Positions 1 through 6,074 of a stretch of DNA of 17,057 nucleotides are shown piece by piece (position 1 is the first letter of the stretch; each line of letters opens with the position of its first letter). This DNA comes from Lautropia sp. (lineage in GTDB: Bacteria; Pseudomonadota; Gammaproteobacteria; Burkholderiales; Burkholderiaceae_E). The notes under the pieces are model-generated. The model was not told the origin of the DNA. It searched no databases and saw only the letters and a list, made by a program, of their open reading frames with translations. The position numbers and the translations under genes were made by a program. The stretch covers positions 1 through 17,057 of the forward strand of contig JACCRJ010000119.1 in assembly GCA_013813615.1 (NCBI GenBank), read 5' to 3'.

Positions 1-163
1 ACGTGGCTTTTCGATGCGGCGATCGGCAAAACCGGCTCATACGTTCCCGCGCTCGGCTGCGCGGTCCTTTGAATAGCACGAGCTCGGTCAACGCTGCGGC
101 TGAAGTGATGCCGCGCAGCCGCGCCCCATCTCCCCAAGCGCGGCCCGCAGCCGAAGGCCACCG

Positions 164-1576
164 CTACAGCCGAAAAATCTTCCCAGGATTGAGAATATTC
201 AAAGGGTCCAAAGCCACCTTGATCCGCCGCATCAACTCCAGCCCGTCCTCGCCGGCCTCGTCCGCCAGGAAGCCGATCTTGTGCAACCCGATGCCGTGCT
301 CGCCGGTGCAGGTGCCGTCGAGTGACTGCGCCAGCCGCACGATCTGGTCGTTGACCAGTTCGGCGCGCTGCATCTCTTCCGGATCATTCGGATCGACGAG
401 GATCACGCAATGGAAGTTGCCGTCCCCGACGTGGCCGATGATCATCGACTGGAAGCCGCTTGCTTGCAGCAGCTTGCGCGCGCCCTCCAGCGACTCCGCC
501 AGGCGGGAGATCGGCACGCAGGTATCGGTGGAGATCGCCTTGCAGCCCGGCCGCTGCTGCAGGCAGGCGAAGTACGCGTTGTGGCGGGCGTTCCACAGGC
601 GGGTGCGGTCTTCCGGGCGCGACGCCCATTCGAAATCCGCGCCGCCGTTGTCCGTCGAAAGCTGCTGAACCACCGCAGCCTGTTCGGCGACGCCGTTCTC
701 GCTGCCGTGGAACTCGAAGAACAGCGTGTAGGCCTCGCGCAGTTCCAGCTTGCTGTGCTCGTTCAGCGCGCGGATCGACGGCGGATCCAGGAACTCGCAG
801 CGCGCCACCGGCACACCGAGCTGGATGGTCTGAATCACGGTATCGACTGCGGCGGCAGCACTGGGGAAGTTCACGACGGCCGCCGAGATCGCCTCCGGCT
901 GCGGGTAGAGCCTGACGGTGACCTCGGTGATGATGCCGAGCGTCCCCTCGGAGCCGATGAACAACCGGGTGAGATCGTAACCCGCGGACGACTTGCGGGC
1001 CCGGTTGGCGGTCTTGACCACCTTTCCTTCTGCCGTAACCACTGTCAGCGACAGCACGTTCTCCCGCATCGTGCCGTAGCGGACTGCATTCGTGCCGGAG
1101 GCCCGGGTGGCCGCCATGCCGCCGAGGGTGGCGTCGGCACCGGGGTCGATCGGAAAGAACAGGCCGGTGTCGCGGATCTCCAGGTTGAGCTGCTTGCGGG
1201 TGACGCCTGGCTCGACCGTCGCCGTCAGGTCGTCGGCGGCCACCGACAGCACCCGGTTCATTCCCGTCAGGTCCAGGGACAGCCCGCCATGGATCGCCAG
1301 CAGCTGGCCCTCGATGGATGAGCCCGCCCCGTAGGGAATCAGCGGGAACTGATGCTCGCGGCAGAGGCCGACGGCCGCTACCACGTCGTGCGTGGAGCGG
1401 GCATAGAGGACGGCGTCCGGCGGTACGGTGGGAAAGGGCGATTCGTCCTTCCCGTGGTGATCCCGGACCGCCTGCGAGACGGTAAACCGCTCGCCGAAGC
1501 GGGCGGCCAGGGCGGTTTCCAGCGCCGGCGGCAGCGGGCGCTTGAGCGCGTCGAGGATCGGCTTGGGATGGTTCAT
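164..1576 (-). CDS. FAD-binding D-2-hydroxy-acid dehydrogenase (D-lactate dehydrogenase/GlcD family)
   Basis: Predicted 470-residue flavoprotein that oxidises a D-2-hydroxy acid (D-lactate, glycolate or a relative) to the 2-keto acid and passes electrons to a cytochrome or quinone. The N-terminal half is a PCMH-type FAD domain: PYGAGSSIEG at 81-90, PIDPGADATLGG at 142-153 and the GSEGTLGIITEV segment at 208-219. The C-terminal half is the FAD-oxidase C domain with GHVGDGNFH at 381-389 and GEHGIGLHK at 425-433, whose His and Glu residues (H382, H389, E426) form the metal/substrate site in this family; it ends in NPGKIF. Length is normal for the family. I chose the ATG at 1576: a GTG further upstream at 1669 would overlap puuE by 62 bp and add a 31-residue tail with no family features. 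No clear ribosome-binding site is visible. It lies 31 bp behind puuE on the same strand, so the two are probably co-transcribed. The exact substrate cannot be read from sequence. Confidence 0.85.
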   Translation of the reverse strand: MNHPKPILDALKRPLPPALETALAARFGERFTVSQAVRDHHGKDESPFPTVPPDAVLYARSTHDVVAAVGLCREHQFPLIPYGAGSSIEGQLLAIHGGLSLDLTGMNRVLSVAADDLTATVEPGVTRKQLNLEIRDTGLFFPIDPGADATLGGMAATRASGTNAVRYGTMRENVLSLTVVTAEGKVVKTANRARKSSAGYDLTRLFIGSEGTLGIITEVTVRLYPQPEAISAAVVNFPSAAAAVDTVIQTIQLGVPVARCEFLDPPSIRALNEHSKLELREAYTLFFEFHGSENGVAEQAAVVQQLSTDNGGADFEWASRPEDRTRLWNARHNAYFACLQQRPGCKAISTDTCVPISRLAESLEGARKLLQASGFQSMIIGHVGDGNFHCVILVDPNDPEEMQRAELVNDQIVRLAQSLDGTCTGEHGIGLHKIGFLADEAGEDGLELMRRIKVALDPLNILNPGKIFRL

Positions 1577-1607
1577 CGCGGGTCCGAAAGGATGGGCGAA
1601 CCCGATT

Positions 1608-2543
1608 CTATCCCCGTGCTTCGCCCTCGGCGGGAAACCGGGCGATCCAGTGCCTTGCGATGTCGACACGGCGACAGATCCAGACCCGGTCGTGCTTCTC
1701 GATGTGGTCCATGAACCGCTGCAAGGCGCGCAGCCGCCCAGGCTTTCCGAGCAGGCGGTTGTGCATGCCGATCGACATCATCTTCGGCGCGTCGGCACCC
1801 TCCTCGTAGAGGACGTCGAACGTGTCACGCAGGTAGGTGAAGAACTGCTCGCCATTGGAGAAGCCGGAAGGACTGACAAAACGCATGTCGTTGGCATCGA
1901 GCGTATAGGGAACGATCAGCTGCCTGACGGTCTGCCCGTCGCTGCGCGTCACCGGCGTCCAGAACGGCAGGTCGTCGCCGTAGTAGTCGCTGCTGTACAG
2001 AAAGCCTCCGGCGTCGCAGAGCAGGCGCAGCGTGTTCGGACTGTCACGGCCGGTGTACCAGCCTTCCGGCCGCTGCCCGGTCAGTTCCCGGAGCGCTTCG
2101 ATCGCCTTGTGCATGTGCGCACGTTCCGTCGCCTCCTCGACCTCCTGGTAATGGATCCAGCGCCAGCCGTGGCAGGCGATCTCGTGCCCGGCGGCGAGCA
2201 GTGCCTTCACCACTTCCGGATGCCGCTGCAGGGCCATCGCGACGCCGAACACCGTCAACGGCAGCGCCCGCTTCTCGAACTCGCGCAGGATCCGCCAGAC
2301 CCCGGCGCGCGAGCCGTATTCGTACATGGATTCCAACGACAGGTGGCGTGCGGGATAGGCGGCCGGGTTCACGATCTCCGACAGGAACTGCTCGGAAGCG
2401 GTATCGCCGTGCAGCACCGAGTTTTCGCCGCCCTCCTCGTAGTTCAGCACGAACTGCACGGCGATCCTGGCGCGCCCCGGCCACTGCGGATCGGGCGGGT
2501 TGCGGCCGTAGCCGATGAGGTCGCGCGGATAGTCTGTCGTCAT
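1608..2543 (-). CDS. puuE: Allantoinase PuuE (polysaccharide-deacetylase superfamily)
   Basis: 311-residue protein matching PuuE-type allantoinase, which opens the allantoin ring to allantoate in purine degradation and is unrelated to the amidohydrolase-type allantoinase. Seen in the sequence: N-terminal YPRDLIGYGRNPPDPQWPG, then FVLNYEEGGENSVLHGD at 31-47, where the NYEEG segment replaces the usual NodB-domain metal-binding Asp pair; the GHEIACHGWRWIHYQE segment corresponds to the second NodB His motif; GWYTGRDSPNTLRLL and YSSDYYGDDLPFW follow, and FSNGEQFFTYLRDTFDVLY and MSIGMHNRLLGKPGR are typical of the C-terminal part. The start is ATG at 2543, preceded by AGGAGA 9 nt upstream. The reading frame stays open far beyond this start across the opposite strand of two other genes, but that extension has no protein-like features. 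The nearest neighbours are hydroxy-acid dehydrogenases rather than other uricase-pathway genes, so the physiological role is inferred. A general polysaccharide deacetylase is a less likely alternative. Confidence 0.88.
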   Translation of the reverse strand: MTTDYPRDLIGYGRNPPDPQWPGRARIAVQFVLNYEEGGENSVLHGDTASEQFLSEIVNPAAYPARHLSLESMYEYGSRAGVWRILREFEKRALPLTVFGVAMALQRHPEVVKALLAAGHEIACHGWRWIHYQEVEEATERAHMHKAIEALRELTGQRPEGWYTGRDSPNTLRLLCDAGGFLYSSDYYGDDLPFWTPVTRSDGQTVRQLIVPYTLDANDMRFVSPSGFSNGEQFFTYLRDTFDVLYEEGADAPKMMSIGMHNRLLGKPGRLRALQRFMDHIEKHDRVWICRRVDIARHWIARFPAEGEARG

Positions 2544-2678
2544 CAACCGGGATCTCCTGCTTGTGCGCCGGAACGCGCCCCTTCGCGGTCCTCTTGCCTG
2601 CGGAACCGGTCCGGCGGTCGTGTAGCATCTTAACGGTTGACAACAAGCTGCGCAGCAGCGGCGACGGAGAACATCTCG
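2544..2678. promoter_or_regulatory. Divergent intergenic region between puuE and the L-2-hydroxy-acid dehydrogenase gene
   Basis: These 135 bp separate two divergent genes and must hold both promoters, or at least the upstream ends of both transcripts. The stretch at about 2621-2645 is less GC-rich than its surroundings and contains a short perfect inverted repeat, GTTG-A-CAAC, at 2636-2644, plus a TAGCAT hexamer at 2623-2628 that resembles a -10 box but lacks a well-spaced -35 partner. A regulator of the GntR/LldR or similar type binding here is conceivable but not shown. No promoter is assigned with confidence. Confidence 0.4.
2553..2558 (-). promoter_or_regulatory. Ribosome-binding site of puuE
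   Basis: On the minus strand AGGAGA lies 9 nt before the ATG at 2543. It fixes the puuE start and argues against translation from further upstream in the very long open frame. Confidence 0.6.
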
Positions 2679-3827
2679 ATGGCCCCGGTAATAACCTGCA
2701 TCGACGACCTGAAGGCCTTGGCCCGGCGGCGGGTGCCGCGCATGTTCTTCGACTATGCCGACTCCGGCTCCTGGACCGAGAGCACCTACCGGGCCAACGA
2801 GGAGGATTTCAGGGGCATCAAGTTCCGCCAGCGGGTGGCGGTGAACATGGAGAACCGCTCCATCGCCAGCACGATGATCGGCGAGAAGGTCGCCATGCCG
2901 GTCGCCATCGCGCCGACCGGCCTCACCGGGATGCAGCACGCCGACGGCGAGATCCTGGCGGCCCGGGCGGCGGAACGGTTCGGCATTCCCTTCACTCTCT
3001 CGACAATGAGCATCTGCTCCATCGAGGACATCGCCGCGGCGACGACCCGTCCCTTCTGGTTCCAGCTCTACATCATGAAGGACCGGGATTTCATCAACCG
3101 TCTGATAGACCGGGCGAAGGCCGCGAACTGTTCCGCGCTGATGATCACGCTGGACCTGCAGATCCTGGGTCAGCGTCACAAGGACCTGCGCAACGGCCTG
3201 TCGGCGCCGCCCAAGCCGACGCTGAAGACCCTGCTCAACCTGGCGACCAAGCCGCAGTGGTGCCTCGGCATGCTCGGCACGCAGCGCAGGAGCTTCGGCA
3301 ACATCATCGGCCATGCCAAGAACGTGAGCGACCTGTCGTCGTTGAGCGCCTGGACGGCACAGCAGTTCGACCCGGCGTTGAGCTGGGACGACGTGGAATG
3401 GATCAAGAAGCGCTGGGGCGGCAAGATCATCCTCAAGGGCATTCTCGACGCGGAGGACGCGCGGCTCGCGGTCCAGACCGGCGCGGATGCAATCATCGTG
3501 TCCAACCACGGCGGCCGTCAGCTCGACGGCGCGCCCTCCTCCATCGCCGCACTGCCGGACATCGTCGAGGCGGTCGGCAGCTCGATCGAAGTCCACCTCG
3601 ACGGCGGCATCCGCTCCGGCCAGGACGTGGTGAAGTCGCTTGCCCTGGGCGCGAAGGGAACCTACATCGGCCGCGCCTTCCTCTACGGTCTCGGCGCGAT
3701 GGGCGAAAGCGGCGTCACCCGATGCCTGCAGATCATCGCCAATGAGCTCGACCTCACCATGGCGTTCTGCGGAGTGCGCAACGTCCGGGACATCGACAAG
3801 AAAATCCTGTTGCCAGGAAGCTTCTGA
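2679..3827 (+). CDS. FMN-dependent L-2-hydroxy-acid dehydrogenase (L-lactate dehydrogenase/LldD-like)
   Basis: 382-residue FMN enzyme of the alpha-hydroxy-acid oxidase/dehydrogenase family, oxidising an L-2-hydroxy acid such as L-lactate (or glycolate) to the keto acid. Seen: FFDYADSG near residue 23, VAIAPTGLTGMQHADGE at 75-91, WFQLYI at 127-132, K253 in LKGI, the catalytic SNHGGRQLDG at 275-284 with active-site H277 and substrate-binding R280, and the FMN-phosphate segment DGGIRSGQDVVK at 308-319 followed by ALGAKGTYIGR. Between about 175 and 212 there is a loop (KPTLKTLLNLATKPQWCLGM and onward) resembling the membrane-binding loop of bacterial LldD and mandelate dehydrogenase, which suggests a membrane-associated, quinone-reducing enzyme rather than a soluble oxidase. 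The start is ATG at 2679 with GGAGA 8 nt upstream; a TTG 42 bp further up keeps the frame open but has no ribosome-binding site. It is transcribed divergently from puuE. Substrate choice between lactate, glycolate and related acids is open. Confidence 0.85.
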   Translation: MAPVITCIDDLKALARRRVPRMFFDYADSGSWTESTYRANEEDFRGIKFRQRVAVNMENRSIASTMIGEKVAMPVAIAPTGLTGMQHADGEILAARAAERFGIPFTLSTMSICSIEDIAAATTRPFWFQLYIMKDRDFINRLIDRAKAANCSALMITLDLQILGQRHKDLRNGLSAPPKPTLKTLLNLATKPQWCLGMLGTQRRSFGNIIGHAKNVSDLSSLSAWTAQQFDPALSWDDVEWIKKRWGGKIILKGILDAEDARLAVQTGADAIIVSNHGGRQLDGAPSSIAALPDIVEAVGSSIEVHLDGGIRSGQDVVKSLALGAKGTYIGRAFLYGLGAMGESGVTRCLQIIANELDLTMAFCGVRNVRDIDKKILLPGSF

Positions 3828-3837
3828 GACCATGCCG

Positions 3838-3852
3838 CCCGGCATCGCCGGG
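3838..3852. repeat. Short stem-loop after the L-2-hydroxy-acid dehydrogenase gene
   Basis: CCCGGC, a 3-nt loop ATC and GCCGGG form a perfect 6-bp stem 11 bp after the stop codon at 3825-3827. No run of T follows, so it is at most a weak or Rho-assisted terminator. Confidence 0.3.
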
Positions 3853-3886
3853 AGCAGCATCACGCGTGTCGAGGCTCGGGGAGTGC

Positions 3887-3898
3887 GGCTCGCGAGCC
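3887..3898. repeat. 12-bp perfect palindrome
   Basis: GGCTCGCGAGCC reads identically on both strands. It lies in the gap before glgB and could be an operator half or chance in GC-rich DNA. No function is assigned. Confidence 0.3.
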
Positions 3899-4123
3899 AG
3901 CATGCCCTGGCCGATGGGCGCGAACCTTGCTGACGTCGGTAACCCCGGTTCGACTTCGACATCCGCTGCTTCCACGGCCGCAGGTGGCGCAGCCGCCGGG
4001 GCTCCTGCTGGCTCGATGCCTGCTCGTTGCCCGCCTGACGCCCGCTCGGCGCCAGCCTGAAAGCCGCCCTCGACGGTTGCAGGCCGGCCTCCCGGCGGGT
4101 CGGCTGGTATCCTTCCCCTGATT

Positions 4124-4128
4124 GGAGG
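4124..4128 (+). promoter_or_regulatory. Ribosome-binding site of glgB, deciding a TTG start
   Basis: GGAGG is followed by TTG at 4134 (5-nt gap) and TTG at 4137 (8-nt gap), both in the glgB frame. An in-frame TTG at 4122 overlaps this site and so is not a sensible start. The spacing favours TTG at 4137. Confidence 0.55.
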
Positions 4129-4136
4129 CGCACTTG

Positions 4137-6074
4137 TTGACCACGGACTTGAAGAAAACCCCGGCAGAACCGAAATCTTCCGGCCCCATGTCCGACCACG
4201 ATGTCTACCTGTTCAAGGAAGGCAGCCACATCCGCCTCTACGACAAGCTCGGCTCGCATCCAGGCGTGTCCGACGGCGTCGAAGGAACCCGGTTCGGCGT
4301 GTGGGCGCCTAACGCGGCCAAGGTCAGCGTCGTCGGCGAATTCAACGGCTGGGACAAGAGCAGCCATCCGCTGCAGGTGCGCCACGACGGTTCCGGCATC
4401 TGGGAAGGCTTCGTGCCTGGCGCACGCCACGGACAATGCTACAAGTACTGCATCGAGTCGCGTCACAGCGGCGCGGCGCTGGAGAAAGGCGACCCCTACG
4501 CCTTCGCGTGGGAGGAGCCGCCGAGGACCGCGTCCCGGATCTGGGCTCTGGAGCACGCCTGGGCCGATGCCGAGTGGATGGCCAGCCGCAAGTCGGCCAA
4601 CGCACTGAGCGCGCCCTACGCCGTCTACGAGGTCCATCTCGGCTCCTGGATGCGCCCGGCAGACGATGCCGCCGGCTACCTGAACTACCGCGAGATGGCC
4701 GCACGGCTGGCGCAGTACGTGCGCAAGATGGGTTTCACCCATGTGGAGCTGATGCCGGTCACCGAGCATCCGTTCTACGGCTCCTGGGGCTACCAGACCA
4801 CCGGCTACTTCGCGCCGACCGCGCGCTACGGCACGCCGGAGGACTTCATGTTCTTCGTCGACCACCTCCACCAGTGCGGCATCGGGGTGATACTGGACTG
4901 GGTGCCGTCGCACTTTCCGGGCGATGCGCACGGGCTGGTCAATTTCGACGGCACAGCGCTTTACGAGCACATGGACCCCAAGGAGGGATTCCATCCGGAG
5001 TGGCAGAGCTACATCTTCAACTACGGGCGTAATGAAGTCCGCGCCTTTCTCGCCAGCAGCGCGATGTTCTGGCTGGACAAGTACCACCTCGACGGCATCC
5101 GCGTCGACGCGGTCGCTTCCATGCTCTACCGCGACTACGGCCGCAAGGCGGGGGAATGGGTGCCCAACAAGTACGGCGGCCATGAAAACCTGGAGGCCGT
5201 GTCCTTCCTGCGAGATCTGAACGCGTCCGCCTACCGGGAGCATCCGGACGTGCAGATGATCGCGGAGGAATCCACCGCCTGGCCCGGCGTCTCGCGCCCG
5301 GTCTACACCGGCGGCCTCGGCTTCGGGATGAAGTGGAACATGGGCTGGATGCACGACACGCTTGCCTTCTTCGCCGAGGATCCGGTCAACCGGAAGTACC
5401 ACCAGGGACAGCTGACCTTCAGCCTCTGGTATGCCTTCACGGAAAACTTCATGCTCTCGCTGTCGCATGACGAAGTCGTCTACGGCAAGCGCAGCCTGCT
5501 GGAGAAGATGCCGGGAGACGACTGGCAGAAGTTCGCCAACATGCGGCTGCTGTTCGGCTACATGTGGGGCCACCCGGGCAAGAAGCTGGTCTTCATGGGC
5601 ACCGAGATCGGTCAGCGCAGCGAATGGGCGCACGACGGGTCAATCGACTGGGCGGTTCTTGAAGGCGCGCGTCACGAATCGTTGGCGCGCTGGATGGAGG
5701 ACCTCAACCGCACCTACCGGTCCCAGCCGGCGCTCCACGAGATCGACTTCACCGGCAATGGTTTCGAATGGGTCGATGCCAGCGACACCCAGCAGAACGT
5801 GCTGAGCTTCCTGCGCAAGTCATCCAGGCCGAGCGAGACCATCCTCGTCGTCTGCAACCTGACGCCGGTGCCGCGCCACAACTACGCGACCGGCGTGCCG
5901 GCGGGCGGACGGTGGCTGGAGATCCTCAACAGCGACGCCACCCTCTACGGCGGAAGCGGCCAGGGCAATATGGGCGGCATGGAAGCCTCGCCGGTGCCGG
6001 CCCACGGGCGGATGTTCTCCCTTTCGCTGACGCTGCCGCCCCTGTCCGTCCTCTACTTCCGGAGGCAAGCATGA
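4137..6074 (+). CDS. glgB: 1,4-alpha-glucan branching enzyme GlgB
   Basis: 645-residue GH13 branching enzyme that cuts alpha-1,4-glucan and re-attaches the fragment by an alpha-1,6 bond, making branched glycogen. An N-terminal CBM48 domain (WAPNAAKVSVVGEFNGWD) is followed by the catalytic barrel with HVELMPVTEHPFYGSWGYQ, the nucleophile D324 in GIRVDAVASMLYRDY, the acid/base E377 in MIAEESTAWPGVSRP and the third carboxylate D445 in LSHDEVVYGK, then a C-terminal beta domain. It starts almost directly with CBM48, so it lacks the extra N1 domain of the 728-residue E. coli enzyme. The start is taken as TTG 4137 because of the GGAGG 8 nt upstream; TTG 4134 and ATG 4188 (no ribosome-binding site) are alternatives. 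Its stop overlaps the glgE start (ATGA), pointing to translational coupling. It branches the polymer made by GlgE. Confidence 0.95.
   Translation: MTTDLKKTPAEPKSSGPMSDHDVYLFKEGSHIRLYDKLGSHPGVSDGVEGTRFGVWAPNAAKVSVVGEFNGWDKSSHPLQVRHDGSGIWEGFVPGARHGQCYKYCIESRHSGAALEKGDPYAFAWEEPPRTASRIWALEHAWADAEWMASRKSANALSAPYAVYEVHLGSWMRPADDAAGYLNYREMAARLAQYVRKMGFTHVELMPVTEHPFYGSWGYQTTGYFAPTARYGTPEDFMFFVDHLHQCGIGVILDWVPSHFPGDAHGLVNFDGTALYEHMDPKEGFHPEWQSYIFNYGRNEVRAFLASSAMFWLDKYHLDGIRVDAVASMLYRDYGRKAGEWVPNKYGGHENLEAVSFLRDLNASAYREHPDVQMIAEESTAWPGVSRPVYTGGLGFGMKWNMGWMHDTLAFFAEDPVNRKYHQGQLTFSLWYAFTENFMLSLSHDEVVYGKRSLLEKMPGDDWQKFANMRLLFGYMWGHPGKKLVFMGTEIGQRSEWAHDGSIDWAVLEGARHESLARWMEDLNRTYRSQPALHEIDFTGNGFEWVDASDTQQNVLSFLRKSSRPSETILVVCNLTPVPRHNYATGVPAGGRWLEILNSDATLYGGSGQGNMGGMEASPVPAHGRMFSLSLTLPPLSVLYFRRQA
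6061..6065 (+). promoter_or_regulatory. Ribosome-binding site of glgE inside the glgB end
   Basis: GGAGG lies 5 nt before ATG 6071, within the last codons of glgB. Together with the ATGA stop/start overlap it supports coupled translation of glgB and glgE and excludes longer glgE starts in the same frame. Confidence 0.7.

Larger units (their letters stand above)
3828..4136. other. Intergenic region upstream of the glucan/trehalose cluster
   Basis: About 309 bp with no gene I can support; short open frames here lack ribosome-binding sites and recognisable content. It contains a short stem-loop just after the preceding stop, a 12-bp perfect palindrome (3887-3898), a 10-bp perfect palindrome (4081-4090) and, at the very end, the Shine-Dalgarno sequence of glgB. 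The promoter for the downstream cluster is expected here, but no convincing -35/-10 pair is visible in this GC-rich stretch. Confidence 0.5.

Noticed and set aside
1..163. Possible partial gene left of the FAD dehydrogenase stop
   Set aside because: Two minus-strand frames stay open across it, but 163 bases give no recognisable residues and no clear start, so no gene is called.
3..668. Plus-strand 221-codon frame at the left edge
   Set aside because: Mostly antisense to the C-terminal part of the FAD dehydrogenase, GTG start without a ribosome-binding site, Ser/Arg-rich shadow composition.
2594..2628. Sigma-70-like promoter TTGCCT ... TAGCAT for the L-2-hydroxy-acid dehydrogenase gene
   Set aside because: The spacing between the hexamers is 23 bp, too long for a normal promoter, and both boxes match the consensus poorly.
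2637..2678. Upstream TTG start adding 14 residues to the L-2-hydroxy-acid dehydrogenase
   Set aside because: The ATG at 2679 has GGAGA at proper spacing, and the conserved family sequence begins right after it.
1608..5633. A 1341-codon open frame on the minus strand running through puuE and opposite the FMN dehydrogenase and glgB genes
   Set aside because: Only the last 311 codons look like a protein (PuuE), with a ribosome-binding site at its own ATG. The rest lies antisense to two clearly recognised genes and has the His/Arg/Val/Asp-rich composition that GC-rich genes give when read on the other strand.
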